A stretch of 64,000 nucleotides of DNA from Mytilus californianus (lineage: Eukaryota > Mollusca > Bivalvia > Mytilida > Mytilidae). This document shows positions 1 to 11,278 of the stretch, in pieces. The position numbers were made by a program, and so were the translations under genes. Numbering within the stretch: the stretch's first letter is position 1; each line of letters opens with the position of its first letter. The stretch is from the NCBI RefSeq assembly GCF_021869535.1, contig NW_026262690.1, positions 17,199,001 through 17,263,000 of the forward strand, given 5' to 3'. A model generated the notes under the pieces. It was not told where the DNA came from. It worked only from the letters and a program-made list of their open reading frames with translations, and did no database searches.

Positions 1-671
1 TTACATCTAGTGATCCGTTTATTTGACAATCGCCAATGGCAGTCACCAGGGTTTAAGAACATCAGTTGTTCGATCTGCTAGTCAGATGCGTTTTGTTAAA
101 ATATACTTTTTCACTCATTTGGTCTTTTGGAAAATGTTGTTTGTGCTGTATTTATACTCCCCTACCAAGAAATTTGTTTTGCATGTACACGTATAAAAAT
201 TGCGGTTTTTATCCAACGCAATCATAGGTTTGAACGTTGTTTTCAATTTAGACTTGTTTATATTATGTCCTCTTGTACACAAATGTATGAGGTTTGATAA
301 TAAAGTATTGTCTATTGTCTATCATTACCAAAGATACAATTTTGTCCCACGATATTGTATTATTTTTCTTAACTCAAAAATTTAAACTGACTAAAAAGGT
401 AAAACGAATTTGGTGACCTAACTATATATTATTTTAACGGAAACAATTATAAACATTAAATCATGATCAAAGATCACCGGCCGGTTCATTATTCGATATT
501 CAATATACAACCGGTCACTACTTCCGGTTCGGTATTCGAAATTTTTCAATAAAAAAGTAATTTTTTGCCAACTTTCCATCAGAGAACAAATGACGTAGAA
601 GATAGCAATGATAGGTCATCGTACGGCAGATACGTACGATGAGAAAAATCCTCACTGCATATTAAGCTATA

Positions 672-1370
672 ACAGCCTTTTCAACTGATTTGTAAAGTTT
701 GTTTTTACACGTAAGTTGTGCTGTTACATCAATGTCCCGGGTTACGGGAGGGTTGGGCCAATGATTTGTAAGGTTTGTTTTTACACGTAAGTTGTGCTGT
801 TACATCACTGTCCCGGGTTAGGGGAGGGTTGTGCCACTGATTTGTAAGGTTTGATTTTACACGAAAGTTGTGCTGTTACATCAATGTCCCGGGTTACGGG
901 AGGGTTGGGCCACTAATTTTGTAAGGTTTGTGTTTACACGTAAGTTGTTCTGTTACATCACTGTCCCGGGTTAGGGGAAGGTTGTGCCACTGATTTGAAA
1001 GGTTTGATTTTACACGTAAGTTGTGCTGTTACATCACTGTCCCGGGTTAGGGGAGGGTTGTGCCACTGATTTGTAAGGTTTGTTTTTACACGTAAGTTGT
1101 GCTGTTACGTCACTGTCCCGGGTTAGGGGAGGGTTGGGCCAATGATTTGTAAGGTTTGTTTTTACACGTAAGTTGTGCTGTTACATCACTATCCCGGGTT
1201 AGGGGAGGGTTGTGCCACTGATTTGTAAGGTTTGTTTTTACACGTAAGTTGTGCTGTTACATCACTGTCCCGGGTTAGGGGAGGGTTGTGCCACTGATTT
1301 GTAAGGTTTGATTTTACACGTAAGTTGTGCTGTTACATCAATGTCCCGTGTTAGGGGAGGGTTGGGATCT
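672..1370 (+). repeat. 76-bp tandem array, nine monomers, first unit
   Basis: Monomers start at 686, 762 and 838, then every 76-77 bp to about 1370. Each contains 'tgatttgtaaggtttg', 'gtgctgttacatcactg' and 'tcccgggttaggggaggg'. These are the successive blocks found once at the head of dispersed family A (for example 16290-16375 and 55650-55725). The array is therefore a local amplification of the first ~76 bp of that element. The lead-in 'cccttttcaactgattt' typical of family A is present as 'gccttttcaactgattt' just before the first monomer. Confidence 0.93.
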
Positions 1371-1598
1371 GTTCATCCTATTTTGACTCTTTCAAAATTC
1401 AAGAGTCAATCCTAAATTGAGGTAAATTATATGGTCTTCCAAATACCGTTTCGATTCCTAACATCACTGAAGAGACATTAATTGTCGAAATCCGGATATG
1501 GTGTACAAATTTTTGCACCTCATGTTTGAGGTATACCATCTTTTCTGCAAGTTTATTGTTTTCTGTTTGGTAATAGATTAATAATAAGATCTATTTTG
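1371..1598 (+). repeat. Single-copy linker carrying the hammerhead
   Basis: This segment separates the two 1.6-kb units and is not repeated after the second array. It holds the hammerhead motif at 1461-1504 and otherwise AT-rich sequence without an open frame. If the array continues to the left of the window, this linker would be part of the repeating unit, giving one ribozyme per 1.6 kb. Confidence 0.6.
1461..1504 (+). ncRNA. Hammerhead ribozyme motif with palindromic stem III
   Basis: The core CTGAAGA (1467-1473) fits the invariant CUGANGA. It is followed by a 4-bp stem II, GACA/TGTC (1474-1477 with 1483-1486, loop TTAAT), then GAAA (1487-1490). The 8-mer ATCCGGAT (1490-1497) is self-complementary and stands where stem III should be. 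Next comes A1498 as the H of the NUH cleavage triplet. Stem I can form between ACATCA (1461-1466) and TGGTGT (1499-1504), six pairs with one G-U wobble. Known metazoan hammerheads in Penelope-like elements and small retrozymes have very short stem III and can act as dimers. Activity here is inferred from base pairing only. Confidence 0.7.
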
Positions 1599-2269
1599 TT
1601 ACATCTTGTGATCCGTTTATATGGCAATCGCCAATGGCAGTCAGCAGGGTTTAAGAACATCAGTTGTTCGACCTGCTAGTCAAATGCGTTTTGTTAAAAT
1701 ATACTTTTTCACTCATTTGGTCTTTTGGAAAATGTTGTTTGTGCTGTATTTAGACTCCTCTACCAAGAAATTTGTTTTGCATGTACACGTATAAAAATTG
1801 CGGTTTTTATCCAACGCAATCATAGGTTTGAACGTTGTTTTCAATTTAGACTTGTTTATATTATGTCCTCTTGTACACAAATGTATGAGGTTTGATAATA
1901 AAGTATTGTCTATTGTCTATCATTACCAAAGATACAATTTTGTCCCACGATATTGTATTATTTTTCTTAACTCAAAAATTTAAACTGACTAAAAAGGTAA
2001 AACGAATTTGGTGACCTAACTATATATTATTTTAACGGAAACAATTATAAACATTAAATCATGATCAAAGATCACCGGCCGGTTCATTATTCGATATTCA
2101 ATATACAACCGGTCACTACTTCCGGTTCGGTATTCGAAATTTTTCAATAAAAAAGTAATTTTTTGCCAACTTTCCATCAGAGAACAAATGACGTAGAAGA
2201 TAGCAATGATAGGTCATCGTACGGCAGATACGTACGATGAGAAAAATCCTCACTGCATATTAAGCTATA

Positions 2270-3285
2270 ACAGCCTTTTCAACTGATTTGTAAAGTTTGT
2301 TTTTACACGTAAGTTGTGCTGTTACATCAATGTCCCGGGTTACGGGAGGGTTGGGCCAATGATTTGTAAGGTTTGTTTTTACACGTTAGTTGTGCTGTTA
2401 CATCACTGTCCCGGGTTAGGGGAGGGTTGTGCCACTGATTTGTAAGGTTTGATTTTACACGAAAGTTGTGCTGTTACATCAATGTCCCGGGTTACGGGAG
2501 GGTTGGGCCACTAATTTTGTAAGGTTTGTGTTTACACGTAAGTTGTTCTGTTACATCACTGTCCCGGGTTAGGGGAAGGTTGTGCCACTGATTTGTAAGG
2601 TTTGATTTTACACGTAAGTTGTGCTGTTACATCACTGTCCCGGGTTAGGGGAGGGTTGTGCCACTGATTTGTAAGGTTTGTTTTTACACGTAAGTTGTGC
2701 TGTTACGTCACTGTCCCGGGTTAGGGGAGGGTTGGGCCAATGTTTTGTAAGGTTTGTTTTTACACGTAAGTTGTGCTGTTACATCACTGTCCCGGGTTAG
2801 GGGAGGGTTGTGCCACTGATTTGTAAGGTTTGATTTTACACGTAAGTTGTGCTGTTACATCAATGTCCCGGGTTAGGGGAGGGTTGTGCCACTGATTTGT
2901 AAGGTTTGATTTTACACGTAAGTTGTGCTGTTACATCAATGTCCCGTGTTAGGGGAGGGTTGGGACACTGCACACGTGTTGAACCACGCAGAATTCTGTA
3001 TGTGCTTATTCCAAGTCTCTAATTCTGTAGTTGTCGTTTGTTGATGTATATCCTATGCTTTTTTTCTTTTATTGTTTTGTAAATAATTCAGGCCGTTAGT
3101 TTTCTCGTTTGATTTGCTTTACATTTGTCATGACGGGGTCTTTTATAGCTTGCTATGCGGTATGGATTATGCTCGTTGTTGAAGACCCCACGATGACCTA
3201 TAGTTACTAATTGTTACACCATTTGGTCTCTGGTTGAAAGATGTTTAGTTGGAAATCATACCTGATATTCTTATTCATATTATAA
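2270..3285 (+). repeat. Dispersed family A copy with head amplified nine-fold
   Basis: The 76-bp monomers at 2284-2968 run directly into the family A body: 'gtagttgtcgtttgttga' near 3025, 'ttttctcgtttgatttgc' near 3100, 'ttttatagcttgctatgcgg' near 3140 and 'gatgacctatagtt' near 3192. The 3' end near 3255-3285 is decayed. A normal copy is about 400 bp, so this one is enlarged only by head amplification. No protein is encoded. Confidence 0.85.
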
Positions 3286-3369
3286 AAAGTACAGTAGAAA
3301 CAATAAACAATGCTTGAAATCGAAGCACAAACGATCAACGGTCTACTAAACACTGAACAGAAACCCGAC

Positions 3370-3712
3370 TAAAAAAAGACAGATTAACCCAAACACACAA
3401 AACTGGAGTTGATGTCAGGTGGTTCGGAATAACAAGCAGATGGCAAGTTAACATTCGCTGATAAGTTGCATTCAGTTGTTACATAATCTACAAAAAAGGA
3501 CGTGATGATGGCTACGATAATTCGAGCACATTCTTGTACATCTGTAACACAGATATTCAAAAACGACAAACTAAATTATGTGGCGTCGGTAAAACTTTTG
3601 AAGGAATTATTTCATCTTCACCATTGTAAACTCTTGATTCAATAGTCTGGACAATCTTCACCATTGTAAACTCTTGATTCAATAGTCTGGACACTGGACG
3701 CCAACTTATTAG
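3370..3712 (-). pseudogene. RT-element relic: RT C-terminus plus 3' tail
   Basis: Read on the minus strand, 3712-3590 matches the end of the RT fragment at 45561-45760 ('tggcgtc.gtaaaa...ttcaccatt...ctcttg' on the plus strand of both). The following 3590-3370 resembles family C, the 3' tail of the same element ('tctgctt...ccgga...cacc', then 'ctccagtttt'). A 40-bp piece is tandemly duplicated at 3614-3693. The open frame at 3384-3569 belongs to this decayed tail and is not a gene. Confidence 0.6.
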
Positions 3713-3784
3713 CCATTGACATGCCCTACGAAAATTGCCGATGAGTATGTGCGCCTCTTTATACTAGTATACAAATATATATAA

Positions 3785-3925
3785 AATATTAGGTCAATGT
3801 CAGAAAAAATATCAATTGTTTGTATGAGGCTTAGAAACTGAGGAAGGGCGAGGTTTACTGAGCCCATCAAATATTTCGTGCCAAATACAAAAAAGTTGAT
3901 ATGTTTCTGACATTGACCTAATATT
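3785..3925. mobile_element. Palindromic MITE-like element
   Basis: Terminal arms 'aatattaggtcaatgtcag' (3785-3803) and its inverse (3907-3925) are perfectly complementary. Pairing continues patchily inward (atatcaa/ttgatat). The centre has a GC-rich 'gggcgagg...gagccc' loop, a style shared with 32432-32564 and 39783-39867. No open frame. It is probably a short foldback DNA element mobilised in trans. Confidence 0.75.
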
Positions 3926-3929
3926 GTTT

Positions 3930-4325
3930 TTATACTGAGCTGAAAATGACTACAATTATCGTTATAAAAAGTCGAACACAAAAATATAAACGTATTTCAA
4001 TTCCCAATTGTGAAGAAAAGTAACGTAAAATGAATTCGACATTGCACGAAACATCATTTATTACTGTCTTTGGTAGATAAAGCCAACAGGGAGTGTTCTA
4101 GCTGCAGTATGGAAATATATATTTAGAAATGTACATGTTAGCATGTATAATCCTAAAACGACTATTTTCGTAAATCTGTTCGATTTTGTACAGTGTTAAA
4201 AAAATATAATGCAAATTATCGTTACTTGTGTATGAATGTTTTTAGGGTTGCATTAGTCAATGAAATTGGTCTTCTCGTTGTCTTATCAAAGTATAATTAC
4301 GCATACACATGGATCCAAATTTGAT
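3930..4325. other. No feature seen
   Basis: AT-rich sequence without repeats or open frames that I can support. Confidence 0.5.
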
Positions 4326-4329
4326 AACT

Positions 4330-4425
4330 TTAATGTCATGCAAGACAATCATGAACAATTCAAATGAGAAAAGCAACGGCTTAACTCATAACAAAACAGT
4401 TTACGGAAAACATGTAAACTGCAAA
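4330..4425 (-). repeat. Possible short family A fragment
   Basis: The string 'caattcaaatgagaaaagc' followed by 'aacggcttaactcataac' resembles the inverse of the family A middle ('gttagttttctcgtttgaat'). It is short and diverged, so the call is weak. The 63-codon frame at 4309-4500 overlaps it and is not supported as a gene. Confidence 0.35.
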
Positions 4426-4429
4426 ACAT

Positions 4430-6340
4430 TTGTAATTGGCCTAGCTCAAATGATCAATGCGGAGCAACAGAAAAAAAAAACAACTGACATAAAAACATAA
4501 AGACAAAGCACCACAAGTTGACTATATCTCATATTTTGACTTAAATCTAGAACAATCGAGGGTCGTCTAAGAACAAATATTAGAATTTGTCATTCTTTCT
4601 ATCCAATTTTGCAATTCTATATCGATAACAAATGCTTAAACCTAAGAAAATGTATGAATACAATGACTAGGAAATGTTTTTCTTCTTCGGCATAAAAGGT
4701 AGGTAGATAGAATAGATTTACAATCTGTGTAAATGTACTTATACCAGTTACGAACAAAATGTGAGCGACACTCATCGTAAACAATGTCTATATCTGACTT
4801 CTATATAATATTTCAAGGTGATGTAGTGTCCTTTTGTTTCAGTTCGTTCTGTGAAATTCATCAATTTCGATGTCGATTTTATACTAAATGGCACTCTTAT
4901 AGTCTTGATTTATCTTGTATCTATTTGCATTTGAATTTCAAATTAAAATATCTTGTTTGTTATGTCAGTTGTTGGTGTATCTCTAATATATACCACACGT
5001 TTCCTTTTCTTCACATTAAGCTGTTTATTTAAAGGTATATTATTGACGTCTTCATTTACCATAATCCGTAATATTCATGTAAAGTATACACAAAGTACAA
5101 ATCCAATTCTCAAATTATATCTGAAGTATTGTATCGTGTCATTCAGCACTTCTGTTCTAGTCTAGTCTTACGATTCAATGATGGATGCCGAAAGACAATA
5201 AAACAGTACAGGAAGTGTAATTAGTCTCTTCATATCGAGATTTACATGTAAGCTCTTTGTTAACGAATCATTACAGAAACTAGCAATGAAATTTACTTCG
5301 AATAACCTACTCGCCCCCGGGTCTACGATTCGCTTCCCAACTTCGCAAAGGTTTTTATGCTACTAAAACTAATAATCGACAATATAATTGTACATAACAT
5401 AACGGTAATATTATTCGTTTGACAATCCTTATTTCAACATAAAGTGCAAACAGCTTACTATACACAGTGGACTTGTAAAAGTATATTGCAAACAAAGAAA
5501 ACAATGATTATCTTTTCATCTTGTGGCGCTTAATCTGAAAACAATCTTGAAAGGTGAATATGAAGAAAGTATACCGACGTTAGTTCAAAATTTCTTAAAG
5601 TCTCCCTTGATCAGTTAAAAAATAAATATTAAGAAACAAAGGTTTCAACTCCTTCCGGCAATTTTGCCATGGATGGATTTGCTATTTTTTTTTTTAGGTC
5701 CCATTAGAAGTCACATACAATTAACTCCTCATGTATATAAGATTTTTGGGAGTTTGATGTTTCTAGTGATAAGCGCTTAGGACACACAAAATTAATAAAA
5801 TATTTTTTTTCAGAATTTACGCTTTCCAGCTTGGGTGCAGATGGTACACTCAGGAAAAGGAAATTTCCGATCTGAAAATAAAAATCTTGTTAAATAATTC
5901 AACTGGAAAAAAAAACATAAATCACACGAGATTATTTGTTGTATTTTTGTCTTGATATTTTTATTTTCTAGATATACCCACGTGCTGTAAGAACAATGAT
6001 ATTGTGTGCATCGTCAATTTTTGATAAATTACCACCAACACAGATAAAAGTTTAAAGTGAAGAAAGTACGTTTCGTGTCACCTTAACGTTCAACACAGAG
6101 AAACATGCTTACTCAGTACAACACGTGTGTAAAAAACTTCAGTTATTTATTTATATATATATCTATTTCACATAGGACTATATTTTATGTTAGGGCTTAT
6201 TTTCAATAACACCGGACTATATAGTCAAGCAGACCTTTCATGTGTATCACGTGATTAGGCACCTATTGAGATTTCACAGGTGAGTTTAAAATCAGTCGAC
6301 ACATGGCCATTGAGTAAAGCACACGCTTGTGCTGAGTTTA
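4430..6340. other. No supported feature
   Basis: AT-rich sequence. The small open frames at 4784-5165 and 6280-6483 have no recognisable motif, and the latter runs into the foldback arm. Poly-T and poly-A runs near 5690 and 5905 are the only simple repeats. Confidence 0.5.
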
Positions 6341-6342
6341 GA

Positions 6343-7138
6343 CACAGGGATTTATTACAATTTGCCGGGTTTACTATCCATACGAACCCCCAAAAAATCA
6401 CAAGGATGGAAGCTCATTTGCGACGTTGCTTCGAATTATTGTTTCAAAATTTTTCTAAGACTTTCACTAACTTTGTGACCTGAATAAATCTGTTCCAAAT
6501 TGATTTATCTCTTCAATGACATATATGTATTCCCTTAAGTAACCTCTATAAACATTGTAATCCTTAAAATGAACTTGACATTTCTGAAATAGAATCCATC
6601 GACGCCCTACATTTGAAAATGAAAGTACTAAAGCGACGCCTGGCGGAAAATATCTTTTCGGCACTCTCGGGAGTTTACCATAATTGTTATGTTTTTCGGA
6701 AATCTGCGGTAATTTAGATTTCATTAATGTAAAAAATGGCGGGAATTATTTCCCTCCAAATTATCTCTATTAGGTTCACACTGTGTATGTTTTTCAAATT
6801 ATGGCAAACTCGCGAGAGTGTCGAAAATATATTTTCCGCCAGGCGTCGCTTTCGTACTTTCATTTTCAAATGTAGGGCGTCGATGGATTTTATTTCAGAA
6901 ATGTCAAGTTCACTTCAAGGATTAAATGGTTATAGAGGTTATTTAAGGGAATACATATATGTCATTGAAGAGATAAATCAAGTGGGAATAGATTTATTCA
7001 GGTCACAAAGTTAGTGAAAGTCTTAGAAAAATTTTGAAACAATAATTCGAAGCAACGTCGCAAATGAGCTTCCTCCCTTGTGATTTTTTTAGGATTCGTA
7101 TGGATAGTAAACCCGGCAACTTGTAACAAACCCCTGTG
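6343..7138. mobile_element. Large foldback element with ~350-bp arms
   Basis: The left arm (6343-6690) and right arm (6791-7138) are inverted copies at roughly 90% identity by eye, separated by about 100 bp. The outer ends read 'cacaggg' and 'cccctgtg'; the inner ends carry 'ccataatt' and 'aattatgg'. Both arms contain 'tattttccgccaggcgtcgc' (right arm; one mismatch in the left). Because of the symmetry, similar peptides ending in GYLREYIYVIEEINQ are open on the minus strand of the left arm (6467-6724) and the plus strand of the right arm (6736-7014). I do not recognise the peptide. A single transcript would fold into one long hairpin. No transposase is present. Confidence 0.85.
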
Positions 7139-7139
7139 G

Positions 7140-8675
7140 TTGGGTATTAGAATTGTCAATTCAGGACATGGATATCCCAAGGCTTATTATTACAACACTC
7201 AGGTAAGACATTTATACTTATTTATATATTACATTGAGGTCTATTTTGCTGTCGATATGATATTTCTTGCTTGCGGTCCAGAATATCCGAATAATTGCTA
7301 TATTATGCAAATGTATAGATAAAGTAAGTAATTTTTGGGTTCAATATTTATTTTGCAGGGGTTTTTAGGTCCGGTTTTGGTGTGCGTATAGCACGTATTA
7401 AATATCGTCGACTGGTCGGTGATAATGGTGATAGAGATACAAATGGTGCCATTGGTTATATAGTATCAACTTGATGGTTGCTGATAAAAATTACAACGTT
7501 TGGAGTCAGTGAATAATATCAGTTAGAAATATATAAAAAGTCCGTTAAAATATGTCAAAGGAATCGAGCAGTCCGGGCAGTATCATACAGTTTCAAGTCA
7601 TCGTGGCTCATTGAATTTATTCATTGCAGTAAAATTATTTAATCTAGTGTTCTTTTCGTCAATTTAGAATCAACAAAAAATGTGTGCAAATATTTATTTT
7701 CGGTCCGTTTAATATTAAAAGAAATCTAAGGGGAACAACCTAAAATTTATACTGCAGAACGTGCAACGTTCAACATTACCGGGAAGTGTGCAGAGTTGAT
7801 GGTGGTGTGCAGACTGAAATCGTATTTTCATTTTGTTTATTTCATAACATTATATTTAGTTCTGTTTCGTGTGTATTTATTTTGTTACATTTGTGTTTAT
7901 TCATCTCATTACTTCATTTATGCACATGTTGAATTTACTTAAATACTTTAGTTTTGTTTATTAAATTTATATTTAAATTTAGTTTTGTATAACATTGGCC
8001 ACTTGACAATCCAAAGAACTTACTTCGTTACAATGTGGACGTGACTTTCTATGGATCAACTATGTACTCTTAGACCAAATGTATACAATAAAATAGATGG
8101 GGAAAACTAAATTTCTGTAAGTGTAAAACATGTTATTCTTTCAACAGATTGATGTGTTCTGTCTGCTTGCACTATGGAATTAGGTCAGTATGCGCATATC
8201 AGTTCAGGTGTAATACCACCAAATGATAGTACGTCACTTCCGGTTTCATACGAAAAGGGGTAAAAAAAAATATTCCGTTGAATTTGACATTGGTAGGAAA
8301 TTAACCCTGCATTTCATTGCAGAAAAATAATCTGAGTCATAAACATATATCTTGGGTGTGTCAAAGCACCATTCTTTTTTTATTTGGTGTTTCTATAGAA
8401 TATTTTGGAAACTTGAGGTGACATGGTTACTAGAGCCTGTAAACAGGAAAAAAAGGGGGGAAATTTGATTGGTTTACTTCCGGTGATGGTTATTATCTTA
8501 TATGCAATGAAATGTTATGTGAAATTTTCACCAGTACTGGACAGGATAAAACTTTACTCGTGCCCAGTATTTGTTTATTTGAAACAAAGACTAATAATTG
8601 TTATCACTTACTGTTGCTAATTTTCTTTATTTTTATCAGAAATATAAAAAAAAAAACGTACATAAAAGGACAATC
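7140..8675. other. No supported feature
   Basis: AT-rich sequence. Small open frames at 7080-7322, 8423-8620 and 8512-8751 show no recognisable domain. Confidence 0.5.
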
Positions 8676-8676
8676 A

Positions 8677-8780
8677 CTTGTTTCTATCCATGGGAAGGTC
8701 GACTATCCGTATATGATAGAATTTAATTTTATAATATCTATTATATATTGATAGTCGACCTTCCCATCGATAGAAACAAG
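8677..8780. repeat. 31-bp inverted repeat hairpin
   Basis: The left arm 8677-8707 contains 'ccatgggaaggtcgactatc' and the right arm 8750-8780 is its inverse with one mismatch; the loop is 42 nt. The same arm occurs once more, unpaired, at 55329-55358. This suggests the terminus of a repeat family rather than a chance palindrome. Confidence 0.8.
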
Positions 8781-8784
8781 CACC

Positions 8785-10490
8785 TGTGCATAGAAACCTC
8801 CAAATACGTGGAAATATGTAACATTTTGATATAGGAATGGTATTTATAACATAATATTGATCAATTGTCAAACACATTGATATCGTCATGACTATGTTTG
8901 TATTTAGAGTGGTAACGTATATATTTAACGTTTGAATGTTAGTTATTTTTTCAATGATCATGGTACAGTTTTTAATTTTAAAAACGCATAATTATATGCG
9001 AAGTTCGTTCCTTTCAACATTTCGTAATTCTGTACTATCAATCGTATCTGTTCAGTGAGTACTTTTAAGGTATTTTGTATTCATTATTAGATATATTTTC
9101 GATACATAATATTCGAGTAATGAATAATGAACTATTCCATTATTTATTATTAAATTTTAAAAATAAAAAATGAATAAAGGATGTTCTTCAGCGCGGTATA
9201 TCTAAAGTGGTTCTTATATTATTTTACTTTCTATCCTGCTACTTTTATTGTATATCGTGTTACCAATCAGCAACATTACACATTGTGTGTACTGAATTGT
9301 GATGCCAAAGATGTTGTAACCTTTAACAGAGTTAAGATAATCAAACATCTCATTCTGTGTAAATACTTTGATATATGTATACTCTATTTGAAGAAGTTTC
9401 AAACCATTATACATGTAGTATATCGTGGTACTTTATTCATAGTAACATGATAAACAGTTATATGGTGGATGCTGTTGTGAAATAAGTACTCTCCTTTTAG
9501 CAGTGATATAGTTTTTGTCTAGGTTCACAAAATGTAATTGCACTTTTGACAAGTATCACATTGTTTTCATTAATTAATTTGCTAGTTATATCATAGACGA
9601 GCTAAAAGAGCACTTACATAATTATTCTTACTAATTCTCTTCAAATTGCTTTCTGTACAAGTTTACAGGAAACATAGCGTCTGTAATTGTTCAACACTGC
9701 GTGCTTTTGAAATTATCATAGAATAGCCATATTCTGAGGAGGAACAATTTCGCGGTTTCTGTGTCTGTAACAGTAAGGACAGACATTTCATGTATGCACC
9801 AATTTAATTATTAATTATTACATAGAAAAGGAACTGGATTTTTTGTTATAGTTTGATTTATTGTACCTCAGTATGTATTTTCTTTTTACAATTTTTACGA
9901 AATTGTCTGAAAAAGACTATTGACCGGTTAATAGTTTCAAAAACTATTTTACTGGACGCACATTTTCCCCCTACATTCTACATCACGTATTTTCTGTCTA
10001 TTCTCTTCGCGTCTATTATAATAATCATAAAAGTAGTAACGGCACTACTCCTCTGGGCTTATTCTTTGATTTACAAGTCAAACGTCGCTTAGCAAAAAGA
10101 GGTTCGACAGCTTGTAGTAGATAACGAAGTAATTACAATATACAAAATATATAAATACCTTTTTAAAATATTTTGATTGCAAGAACATGCAATTATTTCG
10201 AACAATATGTATGAACATGTTACAAAAACCGTTATAGAATGAGAACGCGTAGAAAAGGGATTTGGTACCTTCCATTTTCTTCTTTATTTGCATTAGCAAT
10301 TCATCTAATACAAAGAATAACTGTTCTAATGCAATGTGACATGGAACTCCACTTTTTGGTTTGATGACGTCTTCCGTCAATTCCACTATCGAAGTTCGGA
10401 GTCACTTGCAATAACGTTGCGCAATCGTTGTTTTACGTTTCCAATATATTTTAAATGTATTATTTCAAGCGTTTAGAAGTACTGCATTAC
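8785..10490. other. No supported feature
   Basis: AT-rich. Small open frames on both strands (for example 9181-9450 and 10078-10386) are unconvincing and partly antisense to each other. Confidence 0.5.
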
Positions 10491-10494
10491 AATA

Positions 10495-10580
10495 GGAGTA
10501 ACAGTACCGTATCTGAAGAGTTGACACCGTCAAATCCACAGTTGGCGTTTGCCACACATCAAATACGGTACTGTTATTCC
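10495..10580. repeat. Short inverted repeat
   Basis: 'ggagtaacagtaccgtat' (10495-10512) is inverted at 10563-10580 with one mismatch around a 50-nt loop. The loop holds a smaller quasi-palindrome. It falls inside the 73-codon frame at 10455-10676, which is therefore probably spurious. Confidence 0.65.
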
Positions 10581-10584
10581 TCAA

Positions 10585-11275
10585 ATCAAAGAAATCAAAT
10601 AACGGTTACTCCTCACCGAACAACAGTGTTAAATCACTTATTCGCTACGCGCATTTGTGAATTAATGTGTTGTTAGGTCACTCGTTGAATATTTTCCAAC
10701 ATTTCAATTTCTGGAATAGTTTTTCTATACTTAATAATAAGACATCCATGAAGAAACGTAGACACCACGAAAATGTTTAATATGAAAGAGGAACTGTCAA
10801 CTTATAGAAACTCTGACAAGCGTGTACATAAACAAATCTATTCGATTGAAAGGATGAGGGAACTGATATATATATATTTTTTATTTCATTTAATTGTATC
10901 TCAATTTCATATACATTCTGTCCCTTAATGTTTTATTCTGCAGCATAATGTCGAACTGTCAACCACAAGGAACTAATCCAGTAAAAACACATTAAGTCAT
11001 TCCTCGACATTTCAGTCAATACTTCTTTCTACATTAAGAAGTTTAAATCCTTAAACATAGAGTACAAAACACGCTAATGTCAATCATCTGTTTATTGCTT
11101 CACTGTGCCTTAAAAAAAATTGATTTAAAAAATAAAATTAAAACCTAAATGAAATGATCACTAATAACGAATTTTGAAACTAGATTATAGAATAGTCAAT
11201 GTCCTAAATATCATTTGAAAATGTCGTTGTTATAATAACAATGAACACAAAAATGCTGTAAAATAATTACTACTC
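10585..11275. other. No supported feature
   Basis: AT-rich interval between the hairpin and the 69-bp satellite; nothing recognised. Confidence 0.5.
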
Positions 11276-11278
11276 GAT

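Larger units (their letters stand above)
1..2968 (+). repeat. 1,598-bp tandem duplication, two units
   Basis: Positions 1-1370 recur almost base for base at 1599-2968, a constant offset of 1,598 bp. The shared stretch is about 680 bp of unique-looking sequence followed by a 76-bp tandem array. The 1371-1598 linker occurs only once in the window, and the second unit instead runs into the tail of dispersed family A. Identity is very high by eye, with only scattered substitutions, so the duplication is young. Both units contain the same 61-codon open frame (200-385 and 1798-1983); I see no sign that it is coding. The left edge of the window cuts the first unit, so more copies may lie outside. 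Confidence 0.95.

Noticed and set aside
200-1983. Identical 61-codon frames at 200-385 and 1798-1983
   Set aside because: They are identical because the whole 1.6-kb unit is duplicated; no coding signature or known motif.
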